Source: Acanthaster planci (lineage: Eukaryota; Echinodermata; Asteroidea; Valvatida; Acanthasteridae). From it: 62,369 nt of DNA. Position numbers and translations under genes: made by a program. The notes beneath the pieces were generated by a model. That model was not told where the DNA came from and did no database searches. It worked only from the letters and a program-made list of their open reading frames with translations. Where the stretch lies: NCBI RefSeq assembly GCF_001949145.1, contig NW_019091495.1, forward strand, positions 841,672 to 904,040, written 5' to 3'. This document shows positions 19,464 to 31,129 of this stretch, piece by piece; positions within the stretch are counted from its first letter, which is position 1, and each line of letters begins with the position of its first letter.

Positions 19464-20420
19464 TTGAATCAAAGCGTCTCCGCGGTTGAAGTGGTGGATG
19501 ACAACTTAACTGACCAGATGTGTCATCATCTTATGCTTTCCAAGAGTGGTGCAACGGTGAAAAAGTACGTCGGGGGATTCAAGAAATGGCAGAGCTTTTG
19601 TACCAGAACTGGTTACACCCCTTTACCAGCCCAGCCCATTACCATCACCGTGAATCTGACGAAGCTTCTGGACTCGGGTGCATCCCATCATGTTATCTCA
19701 GCTGCAGTATACAGCATTAAATGGGTGCATGAGATGAATGGTTTAGTCGACCCAACAAATAATTCATTCGTCATTAATTTGCAGGAATTGGCTACACGTA
19801 CAACTGGGCACATGACACAGAAAAAAAGATGCAGTAACATCTGAGATGTCGGTCAAACTTTGTGATATGTATGCCGAAGAAACAGATTTATTAGTTATTA
19901 GAGATCTAGCTATGATAACTTTAGCATTTGCAGGATTGCTTCCTTTCAACGAATTAAGTTCTCAGCGTTGTTCCGATATTACTATTGCACCTGATTATTT
20001 TACTGTTGTGATAAAAAAACAGCAAAACAGATCAGTACCGTTCTGGTAAAGAGGTGGTAGTTTCCAACGGTTCTACTTCCATGTCCATATTCTATGTTGT
20101 TGAGATATATGTCAGCCGCTCGTGTAGATAATACTACTTCCGCTTATTTGTTCAAACCTGCCTTTAGATCAAGCAACAGTTGTAATTAATTTCCAAAGAC
20201 AAAATGCTAAGTTATACAAGAACCAGGGAGTGTGTGCTCAAGTGGCTGTCTCTGGTAGCACTCAATTTGAATCTGGGTTTACATTCCCTCAGAGCGGGAG
20301 GAGTTAGGGCCTACTGCTGCATAATGATGTCAAAGAGCGCTGTCTGAAGAGATACGGGCGCTGGAAGCGTGACGGGAGTAAAGATGGATCTGTGGGAGAT
20401 TCACTAGAAAAGAGGCTAGA
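19464..20420 (+). pseudogene. Tyrosine recombinase of the DIRS/Ngaro-like element
   Basis: The SAM-like N-terminal domain is at 19464-19844 (SKSGATVKKYVGGFKKWQSFC). The catalytic domain starts at 19846 (DLAMITLAFAGLLPFNELSS), where the first catalytic Arg of the usual LRF.EL motif is replaced by Pro. The HxxR motif is kept as HSLRAGG (about 20281-20301). The last block (GRWKRDGSKDGSVGDSLEKR, about 20358-20415) has Ser where the nucleophilic Tyr is expected. Frame breaks separate the blocks. In life the enzyme integrates the circular cDNA; this copy cannot. Confidence 0.75.
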
Positions 20421-20505
20421 AGTTACCCAAAATTGGGTTTATAATAACGTTCTTAAGTTAATTTTCTTAATCCCATGCTTTGGTAACGTTCTAAGGCGCT
20501 CCCGT

Positions 20506-20570
20506 GCTGTGCTATTGCCCATTTTAAGAAGGTGTTTGTGTAATTATAAGTGGAGTAATTATAAGAGACT
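20506..20570 (+). repeat. Split direct repeat B1
   Basis: Matches B2 at 21111-21172 and abuts A2, giving the B-A junction typical of a circular intermediate. Confidence 0.82.
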
Positions 20571-20734
20571 ATCTGTTTCCCGCATTTGGGAGAATAGCGG
20601 GAAAGTGTTGTCTTAGGAATTCGAGCAACGCATACCTCGTAGCGTAACGGGGCATAGGATCTATATATAATAGGGAAGAAAGGAGTATTGAAATCAGTCT
20701 TAGCAAGCACTCTTCACGAGACACACGTACATTT
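20571..20734 (+). repeat. Split direct repeat A2
   Basis: Second copy of A1 (16277-16446). Confidence 0.88.
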
Positions 20735-21110
20735 ATATTATTGGCATAAATATTCTATAATGTCAGGGTGAAGCCCAACACCCTCACGGAGAAGGATTCT
20801 GAATGTTTTGGGGCACAGATTTTTCACAGCATTTTTATTATTTTTATCTCTGTTGTTTTCCTGGACGTCGAATCCTCCGATGAAGCGTTCTAGTTTTTGA
20901 AATGGCTGAAGATGCAATTATGTTATTGAATTTCAACCTATTTTAGCCATGGTAGCTGGCCTTATTGCCAAATGAGTGTCAAAGCACCTCCCAGTGTTTG
21001 CCAGTTTACGAAGTGTTTGCGCCATATCATTATACTATAGGCCTATGTAAGTCTTAATTTAACAGATTGTTGTATGTAACGTCCAATAAAGGGACGTCGT
21101 GTCTCCAGCG
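20735..21110. other. Spacer between A2 and B2
   Basis: 376 bases without similarity to the region after A1; no gene seen. It may be a later insertion or a diverged part of the internal repeat. Confidence 0.4.
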
Positions 21111-21172
21111 CTGTGCTATTGCCCATGATAAGGTGTTTGTGCAATTATAAGTGGAGTAAAAAAAATAAGACT
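21111..21172 (+). repeat. Split direct repeat B2 (right end of the element)
   Basis: Shares gctgtgctattgccca, aaggtgtttgtg and aattataagtggagtaa with B1. The Polinton-type gene resumes at once after ataagact. Confidence 0.82.
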
Positions 21173-22790
21173 ACAGGCGCAAAAGGCAACGTACTACGAA
21201 AAGACCTAATTACCGCAATTAAAGCTTACATTAAACCGGAAGCGATCGAAGAGGTAAACATCCGAAGAACCGGCGCTTTCAAGGTAACTAAAGAACTGGA
21301 AACTGGCGCCTACTTCCTTTGCCGACGACTTGATTCCCCTTTTCGATTTTTACAAAAAGTATTGCCGAGTTTAAAGAGATAGGCTCTTACAAGTTGCAGA
21401 CGGCAATCAAGGTTAAATTCACGATGGAAAAGCCCGGTGCCGAAACTAAATTTGGCGTTTTCACATTTACGAGTAAGAATAACGTGGTGATTTATAAACC
21501 AGAAGTCAAGCACGCTTTGAAGGAACAAATAGCAAAACATCTTGAAGACGTCGAAGCTCGCAACAGAGAGGCTCGGGCTGGGTGTTTTATAAAGTCATCG
21601 CGTTTTACATCAACGTGGTAAAGTATAACTTGAACCCGTGGGAGCGACTTGCACCTTATTGCCTAAAGAACTGGCATACAAGAAAGCAATCGTTAACGTT
21701 CAAAAGAAGAATGACTCGCCATTCGCTGGGCATTAAGAGCTGCTTTAACATTTATTTCAGACAACGTCAAACACCACCTAGAAACCAACCCAAATTACAA
21801 AATTAACAACGTACCTCAACTTACACCACAGACGACGGTTTAAACTTTAGAAACGTAGACTTTCCAACTCCCTTGTCGCAGATTCCGCGAATCGAATCAC
21901 AAAACAACTTGGCGATCAACGTGTTTGGTTACACGGGGAAAGAAGGCGTCTACATACTTTACAAAACTAAATGCATGGGCGAACCGATCAACTTACTTTA
22001 CTTTAACCGAGGTGAAACAGCTCACTACTGTTGGATGAAGAACTTTTCTCGGTTGATGAGTGACGTTAACAAACACGACGGCATATCGTACTGGTGCTTC
22101 AATTGCCTATCTCACTTTCAAACTGAACAACAGCGAGACAAACACCGAGAAGACTGTCAAGGAATGGACACAGCACCTTCCAAAGTAGAGTTACCTGTAA
22201 AGGGCCAAGACATTCTCAAGTTTGAAAATTACAAGAACAAGCAAGACGGCTCCGTTCGTCATCTACGTAGATTTCGAGTCTGTTTTAGAGCGTCTCCCAC
22301 CAGAACCATTAAACACGGTCAAGGTACAACACCACAAACCCTGCGGCTACTCTCACGCGGTCGGTATAGATGTGATGGTGTGTGTAGCAGTCGCAAAACC
22401 TACAGAGGCCAAGACGCAGCCGTTCATTTCGTGAAGTCGCTATCGAGAGAAGTTCACACGATTAACGAAACACTTGCCGATCCAAAGCCCCTCACCTGGT
22501 CGCACGAACGGCAGAAACTTCACGACAAATGCAACGTATGCCGGCTTGCGAAAGGCACATCAGCCCAACTAAAGAATCCCAGTGTCAATGCCCAATCCCA
22601 GACGAACCAAAAACTAAAGGCGAAAAGGCGGCCTTTAGTTCCTTAAACGACCGTGGTTTAAGAGAGTACATTTGCATGACTTGCAAGGAACCCATCAACA
22701 AGTTTAGAAAATTCCGCGAACATTGCCACATAATGGGCAAGTATCGAGGTTCAGGGCATGTTTATTGCACTCTCAAGTTAATGACTCGTT
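21173..22790 (+). pseudogene. Polinton/Maverick-type protein-primed DNA polymerase B, N-terminal part, frameshifted
   Basis: Pieces readable in different frames follow the order seen in polymerases of Polinton/Maverick and adintovirus-like elements: a LPKEL..KKAIVN block (about 21660), a LSQIPRIE..NNLAINVFGY block (about 21870-21940), a HYCWMKNFSRL segment and C2H2-like finger (about 22020-22160), an exonuclease motif VDFES (about 22265), and a CHIMGKYRG segment (about 22725-22750). At least four frame changes or stops break it, and the palm domain is missing after about 22790. It is a dead, truncated copy. Other genes of such an element (integrase, capsid, protease) were not found nearby. 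Confidence 0.78.
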
Positions 22791-23629
22791 CATTATATTA
22801 TTTTGTCAGTTTCCAATTTCATGGCTGAGAGAGTTTAAGTAAGACCAAGGCTTGGGATTCTAATCTGCTGTACAGTACACGTCAAAAGATATGGCCATTT
22901 TAATTAGTTTCTGGCTTAAGTAGTGACCTTTGACCTGTCCACCACAATTTTCATTCTTATGTTTGTGATTAGAGGCCACCACCCTCTAACTTCATGACTT
23001 GGTTTCAAACTTGTACCTTTCATGTTAATTACAACCCTAATTGGCACTTATGAGCGTTGTTCTTTATCAGTGATATTTCCACCTGAAATGTTATTCTTAT
23101 GTTGCTGATTTGCATAAAGTGTGGTGCCCTTAATCATTTGGCATAAAATGGAACTTGTACCTTGCATGTTAATTAAATCCAATTTGGGGGGTTTTTCAAA
23201 CGGTGCCCCCTCCCACATCCACCACTGATGGAACATAAGAATGGCAGTTTTTTGCAGGGGTAAGCAACTGCTACATCCCTAGTGCCCCAAAACTTTGTAC
23301 CTTCCATGTTAAATAAACCTCTCCTATCTCCCGGACTAATATACTACTGTTGCACTTAAATTTATATTATTGTTTTTGCCGGTTGTGGGATATTATTGTG
23401 TCGAAATATCTGCACCCTCAGGCACACAGCACATGGGTAGGTATATGCTTCTGCTGGGCCTCAATGCTCCAAGATCCTTGGTGCTAGACTTGGTACATTC
23501 CAAGCAAAACCGCACAGAGTAAATAAATTTCTCAAGTGTTGAGAGAGTTGAATATCTATGCGTCTCGTCCTTGGTACATGTACTAGGTTAGAGCACCTTC
23601 ATTGGTAGCCACACTTGGGAGTACCATTC
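22791..23629. repeat. Three diverged tandem units of about 140 bp within intergenic DNA
   Basis: aacttgtacctttcatgttaatt recurs at about 23008, 23152 and 23291 with surrounding similarity (gtttcaaac or tggcataaaatgg before, aaaccc or aaacctc after). The rest of the stretch, downstream of RABGEF1, holds nothing I recognise. Confidence 0.55.
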
Positions 23630-26600
23630 TCATTTATTGACAACCTGGGGTATCAGAGGCGCTGGTAGGTTCTGTGATGTGCTGGAAATCTCTGTGTCCA
23701 ATCCTGCTGGTACCTTGGCTCTTCTGATGATCAGAGGTTTCTCCCTCAAGACATCGTCCACCTGAAACAACCAGAAACACAGTTCAACATGAAAGTGAAT
23801 ATGAGCAAGAAGCATTCGCACGCACCTGTTTGTCCTCGACAGGCCACTGACTAGCAGATTTGGAATTGCTTTGGATGTAGTACCCGAGCAAAGTTTAGTC
23901 TTGGATTCAAATGGAAGGATCACAACATGTACTTATGCTTAATATGATAGCATTTGATTTTCTTTGTACCAAGTCACATATTTCAAGAGCTGTTTACTAA
24001 ACACAAAGGCCCAATTTCACAAAACTGCTTAAAAACAGGTAGAAGGAAACTTGTGCTTTTTATAGAAGTAAAATTTGCTAACCTTAAGGACTATTTGGGC
24101 TGGTTGGGCTTACGGTTTTGTGCACATAGGAATTTCCATTGTTTTGTCACACTGTTAAGCACATTTTTCCTCAATGGTAAGCGCCCTTTGCCATGCTTAC
24201 TGCCTTCGATCTCCGTGAAACACACACAGCCTCTGTAAATGTAAAATTGTGTGCTTGTTTCATCAGTCAAATACTCATATGAGTGAAAATATAGAATACC
24301 AGAACAAATGCTCAACCTGTTTGATAACACTGTCCTTCCAAGCTGTCATCTCAGCTTGTAACTCCCTGGCACTCTTCATCAGTCGATCCTGTCTACCTCG
24401 TAACTCCTCAAGGGAGGTTAAGTTAGCGTACATCAACCGTAGTCCACTACAAATAGGCTCGCTGGATATGGTCCCTGGTGGTACGGCCTTGCCCGTCATG
24501 TAGCTGTCGTACTCTTCTTGACTTAGAGACAGTGACTGAGCATCTAGATTCTCTATGAAGCTGATGGCACAGCACTGCATGAACATAAACACATAAAAAT
24601 TTGGACCAACACAAAAAACTAAAATTCGACAACTGAGGTTTATTTATGAAAGATGCCCTAGTAGGTGGGCCGCAATTCAACACTGGCTGAAATTTTGCTT
24701 TGTTGTTCATCTTTTTTGGCAAAAGCAAAAGACTTTTCCATTTGTATTTCTTGGTGAAGCCTGTATGCTGGAGTCAGAGGTTAGTGATTCAAATCACATT
24801 CAGATAGAAGCAACTTTTTTTCTTCAGTTATGGACAAGCAGAATTCAAGCCTACTTTTTTACTGTAATACAGGAATGGACTCATACATACATTTTCTTAG
24901 GCTGGATATTGGATTATGGAATATTTTGTCAAACTTATATTTTCGAAATTGAAAATTCCTCAGTGAAATACATAAAGAAAAAAATTCCAATTATTTGGGA
25001 GCAAAACTGTATCTTGAAAGCATATATCAAGGAGTACACTTTAAATGCGTGTCACCAACAATACGGCCAACAAGACTTTTCCTTCAAAGTTTTTCCATTT
25101 CTTTTTGTAAAATTATGAATATTTTATTTGTGCCTCAGTACAACCAAATATTTGAATATTCCATTGAACAGAAAGTTGAATATCTAATTATTTGGATTGA
25201 CTCAGCCTCAATATACATGTACATGACACTTTAACATGAAGTAGAATTTCTAACTTCTACTTCTGTGAGAGCTCAATCACAAGACCAGATTGTACTAACC
25301 ACGTTAGTGAAGTAATATCCAGCTTCACCTTGCATCAATCGCGATGGGTTGGCAAACCTAGTGATGTACTGAATATTGGAGTGTAGTTGGGGTGGATTTG
25401 CCTTCAGTACCATGTAGATAAGAGCAGGCAAGTAGTCATCGGCACTTGAAGGAGCATCTTGGGATAAACTGATCATCTTGAAGATGTTCTTGCTGCAGCG
25501 GACAATGCACGATAGCTTGTCGATTGGTGCCCTGCGTGAGTTGACTTCTATAAGATCTGCAAAGGATGTACAATAAATGCCATTGCGTTAACGATGATCA
25601 CATGTCTTTTACAAACAAAAAATGTTGAAATGGCCTTCAAATAACAAGCATTTCCATTCTTGTGCTTTAAAGCAGCAAAAGGATATTACTGTTCAGACTC
25701 AATTATTGTTTGAGTCTTCAGCTTTCAAGCTAAAAGTAAAAGTAAGTTGTTGCCCTGAGACAAATTTGAGCATTTATCCTGAAAAGAACATGTATTGCTG
25801 GTATTGGTCATAGTTAGGAATGTATTGTAAGCACAGACTATTGCAGACTGAGAAAAGTATTATCACTTAAGTTTTAAAAAACAATTTGTAGCATACCTGT
25901 CTGAGCCCTCTCAATTAGCTCTCGCACCCGTGGGTTTCCTTCATCAATCACAGCATCCAACATGGCTGGCATGATCCATCTCAGGCGACGGATACGATTC
26001 TGCACCGCGAGGTCCTTCTGCTCATCATCTGTGTAGGGCGGGCAGAATAGCGTGCGATACAACCTTGTCATGATGACCTTCTCCACATTATCCAACATAC
26101 CCTCAAGCTGCTCATGAGATGAACCTACAATAAACAGGTGGAATATCTCATTACCGATTGGAAAAAGAAATCCTTGCTGTCAATTATCAACCACGGCCAT
26201 TGAGTCCTAATGTAATGGGCATTTTATATGTACACTTGATTCAATTAACTAAAAGCCAGTGAACAGTTAGTTACATGTACATGTATGTTACACGACATTT
26301 TGAATTTTAACATGGAATTCAAAAGTCAAATAAAAAGGATGACCACTGGTTTGCAGGCACTATTCAGCCTCCCAAAAAGTCTCTGGTTTCTGGTCAGGGG
26401 CTGGCTCCAAAAGTGACGTGGCTTTCTTGCCCTTACTTTTTCTTCCAAGAAATGATGTACATGTACATACAATGCTCGATGTCCATTGCGATTCCATGTG
26501 TACATACATGTACCACCGCTACCAAACTGAAATAGACTGGCCCCCTCATGACTACTGTTTGAAAGCATTTTCAGCTTTGTACAAATGACACAAAAACCAC

Positions 26601-29600
26601 CTCGTTTGTTCGGTTCCCAGATGTAAATAAATAATGCAGAAATGACATCATCTGACTAAATGTGTAGGGCCTGGAGGGACAGTACACACAGTACTGCACA
26701 GTACATGTACATATTACTCAACCATAACCCATCTAGAACCTGTTAAAATTAAGCAGTAGCAGAATTCCACTCCATCAAGCAAGTTTGACAGCTTTAGGAG
26801 GTCATATTATACCAAACAAAAACTTTTTTGTTTGCCGACAAGCAGGCCTGCAGCGACTTACGTGCTTTTGCCGACACGCAGGTCTCCAGTGACTTGCTAG
26901 CTGACCAGAAACCGGAGACCGTTTTTGGCCTCAGCAGCACTAACATCCCGTAATTTAACAACAGCTTTCCAACTGAAGCAGGGGTGTTTCTGAGATTGGA
27001 ATTCTCCCTTATCAAAAGCTAACGCCTCAATTTGACTACAGCTGTAAAAAACATATACATGTATCTGTACTTCCTAACTTTATACATGTGTATGTATATG
27101 TGCCATTATTGTTATTACATGTACAGTAGCTCTCCATTTATTTTAATAGCCTGATGAATACGTGTGATTTATATACATGTACCTACTTTGACGGCATGTA
27201 ACTCAGTGTGACTCACAGTCGAGCTGAATGTGCTGTGATGTGAATTTTACGAGAGCTACATCTACTACAACCCATNNNNNNNNNNNNNNNNNNNNNNNNN
27301 NNNNNNNNNNNNNNNNNNNNNNNNNNNNNNNNNNNNNNNNNNNNNNNNNNNNNNNNNNNNNNNNNNNNNNNNNNNNNNNNNNNNNNNNNNNNNNNNNNNN
27401 NNNNNNNNNNNNNNNNNNNNNNNNNNNNNNNNNNNNNNNNNNNNNNNNNNNNNNNNNNNNNNNNNNNNNNNNNNNNNNNNNNNNNNNNNNNNNNNNNNNN
27501 NNNNNNNNNNNNNNNNNNNNNNNNNNNNNNNNNNNNNNNNNNNNNNNNNNNNNNNNNNNNNNNNNNNNNNNNNNNNNNNNNNNNNNNNNNNNNNNNNNNN
27601 NNNNNNNNNNNNNNNNNNNNNNNNNNNNNNNNNNNNNNNNNNNNNNNNNNNNNNNNNNNNNNNNNNNNNNNNNNNNNNNNNNNNNNNNNNNNNNNNNNNN
27701 NNNNNNNNNNNNNNNNNNNNNNNNNNNNNNNNNNNNNNNNNNNNNNNNNNNNNNNNNNNNNNNNNNNNNNNNNNNNNNNNNNNNNNNNNNNNNNNNNNNN
27801 NNNNNNNNNNNNNNNNNNNNNNNNNNNNNNNNNNNNNNNNNNNNNNNNNNNNNNNNNNNNNNNNNNNNNNNNNNNNNNNNNNNNNNNNNNNNNNNNNNNN
27901 NNNNNNNNNNNNNNNNNNNNNNNNNNNNNNNNNNNNNNNNNNNNNNNNNNNNNNNNNNNNNNNNNNNNNNNNNNNNNNNNNNNNNNNNNNNNNNNNNNNN
28001 NNNNNNNNNNNNNNNNNNNNNNNNNNNNNNNNNNNNNNNNNNNNNNNNNNNNNNNNNNNNNNNNNNNNNNNNNNNNNNNNNNNNNNNNNNNNNNNNNNNN
28101 NNNNNNNNNNNNNNNNNNNNNNNNNNNNNNNNNNNNNNNNNNNNNNNNNNNNNNNNNNNNNNNNNNNNNNNNNNNNNNNNNNNNNNNNNNNNNNNNNNNN
28201 NNNNNNNNNNNNNNNNNNNNNNNNNNNNNNNNNNGGGATTTTTTGCCCTGCCCGACGTGTATGATAATACTGTATATAACACTGTGTATGCCCAGAATGC
28301 TTGTGAAGAAAACCAACAGTGTCCTGGGGGGGGTCTCGAACCCATGACCTCCTTCTTACTAGTGCAGAGGTCTTATTAGACCTTACTAGAGCAGGAGGTT
28401 GTGGGTTCAATTTCCACCCAAGTATGCTTGTGGTTTTTTTACAAGCCTTTGGGGTCATATACTAAGTACACGATACACATCAGGCCAGGCAAAAAATCCA
28501 GCGGTGCAGAAGGGAAGACTGTGGGAAGCGGGAAAAAGAATTCCCTTTGGCAAACTAGTAAACATTCCACAGTAATGCTGAGGATAGTTGGCTAGGAAAT
28601 GACACCCTCATCAAGATAAATGTGCTGTGGCAGATTTTTGATTAGATATGGTACAGCTTGTTAGCAAGCAGTTGAAACCTGTACTAACGAGAAGTAACTC
28701 TCTGCTAACTCCAACACTACTGATTCCAACAGCACCCAACGTCATGGAAATTCTGATGCATCTACATCCTGAAGATATGGTCTCTAAGTCCACCTGTTGG
28801 AATCTGTTAGATTTTGAAGGTTCCATGCTTTACTCTTGATGGATTCTGTTGGATCATGGAGCTACTAAACAAAAGGAGTTAGAACGAAGTCCCCATTTGT
28901 ACTTGCAGTGCTGGAGGTGGCCATGATTGACCCTGTTGATCTCTGTATGTGCTTACTCCTTGTGTTTCATAGCTCCAGCAAATCTGAGTGGAGATTATTT
29001 ACACATACTTCACTGTGGAGATAATGCGAATATTTACATAAAAGTACCTGTTCGCCTGATGATTAAGATGTACTTGCTGTGTTAGGTGGAAAATGCAAAA
29101 GCAGCTCTAAACGATGTCTCAAAGCTGGTGAAGGTGAAAATGACGGCAAGACCAAGTCCGGAAGAGGAAAAACAAAGCTGATATTTACCTTGTGCAAGTT
29201 TACCTTTAAATGCTACATGGGTCTTCATCCTTTCTGCCATCGCAGCATAGAAGTCTTGCACCATCTCAGATTGCTCCTCTATGTTCAGGTGAGTGTGTCG
29301 TTGGATCTTCTCAACAAACACGCGGCACTGCTTGTTGAGGTCTTGGGCCGCTGGACGGTTCAGCATCTTCAAGAATTCCATGAAGTCACCCATGGCCTTT
29401 TGGCTCTCGGTGCTGTGCTTACGCTCTAAGACTGGTTGCTGCTGAATCATCTCTGTAAGGAAGAAATGAAGAAATGTCACAATATCCGGTGCCAAAGTCT
29501 CAGCCAAAAATCTGTGGCTTCATGTGGCATGCCTGATTATACTTGGAGAATTACAATTTTACAAATGCATCATAGAGCGATGTGTGGTATGGAAAGGATA

Positions 29601-31129
29601 GGGTTAAACTAAATTACCCAAAAGCACTAAAGGCTAGAAAGGATTTCACAACTGATCAGGCTGAATGTTGGAAAGACGACTTTACAACAAAGTAATACAC
29701 AACATTATACATTTTACAGACAGAAGTTTTTATATCAGTTCAAAGAGAATGCTATCTTGCATATGAGGGAGTAGCTGCCACTGAGGGCGCAATCCTTAGC
29801 AAGCATACAACATAAAATGTGTACAAAATAACGCTGGTCTTACCCTTACTTCCACTTTTGGCAGTTTTACCAAAGAAAGTCTTCACAGCTTTGCTGCGCG
29901 TTGAAGAGTGCTGTTTCTTCTTTTCCTCAAATTTGTCAAAGGTGAGCGTTTCGCTGCTGTTGCTCGAGGCTGACTGGAGTGACTGAGCACGCTCACTGTC
30001 GGCAATCCTTCAGAGCACAAACAGCCAACCGATTAGCAATTTTTGACCATACCTGGCCTTGGTCTAGGGCAAATATAGGACATCTCTGCAGCCCAACTGC
30101 CTGACTCTATTAGCACTCTGGTCCTGACATGAACACTCCTACGTGTACAGGTGGAAATGTTCAAAACCCTACAAGGTACAGACACCTCATGAAAGACCAT
30201 CTGCACTCATACTCTTGTGATATCTAGCCGTAGGATCGCTAACAAATGTACTGGCTGGTATTAACCTTCATCCTACTGAACCTCATAGAAGTTCAGAAGG
30301 ATTACAAAAGGCTGGGCTAATCCTTCATTCCAGCATTCCAAGACATCTCTAACCTTCCTAGTACCACGTAAGGTGTACATGGTTAATTAATTGGGCTCTG
30401 CATCACATAAATGTATCATCTGAACTCACCCCAAACAGCCCAAGATACATGTAGCTATTGAAAGCAATCCTCAGTATTTAATCATTACTGTGGGGTGCAA
30501 AATTATGGTAGTTCTAATTTTATTTCTTATACTACTACTTCTATTGCACATGACCATCAAAGTGGTCACAGTGGCCTTTGTTACTCTGGTCAGAAGCTGG
30601 TCTCAGCAATGGCTTAGGACGACTGGACTCACTACCTATATGCCAGGCAAGTGGGGGGGGGTAACTACAGGAATGCACAGCCTGGTAATAACTGAGGTAA
30701 GAAATCAGAAAGTCCCAAGCCACAGGAGGTATGGTTTCGATTTACAAATGAAAACCGGATTGTCCAAATGTGTCTTGAACTGAAAATCTGAACATTCAAA
30801 GGGTTATTTTGCTCAATCTGGATTTGCATAACAAAGTCTGATGTCCACAATTGGCCACAGATATCAATAAGACATCCAGGAAAACATCAGAGCACCGTGT
30901 TTTCAGATTAATTCCATGGCAAAGAAAAAGGGTTATTTTGAAGCACTTACTTGCGAGCGAGTAAGGCATCGCTCTCTATCTGTGCTTGTCGAGCTTTCTG
31001 GCATACTTCACGCCAACACTTAGAGCAGTAGCCTTGCCAAGCCACGTTTCCATAGAAACCGCATCCATTCTTGCAGAGCAACTCCGACTCTTTCATGTGA
31101 AACCCCTTCTTCTTTTTGGCAGATGACAT
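23630..31129 (-). CDS. RABGEF1: Rabex-5, Rab5 guanine nucleotide exchange factor, complete, 7 exons
   Basis: Rabex-5 activates Rab5 on early endosomes and binds ubiquitin. Coding exons on the minus strand: 31129-30951, 30007-29850, 29452-29204, 26124-25897, 25556-25300, 24574-24317, 23761-23630. All borders are GT-AG and all phases agree, giving 1461 bases (486 residues; the human protein is 491). Exon 1 has the A20-type zinc finger with Cys19, Cys23, Cys35 and Cys38, and [15 protein letters not shown]. Exon 3 has the helical bundle ([14 protein letters not shown]). Exons 4-6 form the VPS9 domain: IMTRLY, RLRWIMP, DDYLP (Asp311, Pro315), [15 protein letters not shown] and GYYFTN (Tyr352, Thr355), which fit the catalytic residues of the human protein. 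The MIU helix after the finger is short. A second donor at 29189 would add five residues in frame. An AATAAA overlaps the stop codon. Confidence 0.95.
27276..28234. other. Assembly gap in RABGEF1 intron 3
   Basis: 959 unknown bases. The predicted exon chain does not need sequence from it. Confidence 1.
28236..28499. mobile_element. Foldback element with tRNA-like B-box phrases
   Basis: The left end GGATTTTTTGCCCTGCCCGACGTGTAT and the right end ATACACATCAGGCCAGGCAAAAAATCC are inverted repeats. Complementarity goes on inward to tctcgaacccatgacctcc and ggaggttgtgggttcaattt. The inner blocks look like the B box of tRNA-derived SINEs (GGTTCAANNC), facing each other. About 264 bp; it starts right at the gap edge, so it may be cut. 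Confidence 0.65.

Larger units (their letters stand above)
16277..21172 (+). mobile_element. DIRS/Ngaro-like tyrosine-recombinase retroelement (dead copy)
   Basis: The element has the hallmark split direct repeats. A1 (16277-16446) matches A2 (20571-20734), sharing atctgtttcccg, gtcttaggaattcgagcaacgcatacc and agcaagcactcttcacgagac. B1 (about 20506-20570) matches B2 (about 21111-21172), sharing gctgtgctattgccca, aaggtgtttgtg and aattataagtggagtaa. The order is A1, coding region, B1, A2, B2. Between them lie gag, RT-RNase H and tyrosine recombinase remnants, all broken. It sits inside a Polinton-type polymerase gene and shows no target duplication, as expected for recombinase-mediated insertion. 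PAT versus Ngaro group is not resolved. Confidence 0.88.

Noticed and set aside
28381-28425. tRNA gene
   Set aside because: A B-box-like phrase is present, but no A box or cloverleaf arms could be formed; it is part of a foldback repeat.
29079-29429. 116-codon plus-strand frame
   Set aside because: Antisense to RABGEF1 exon 3.
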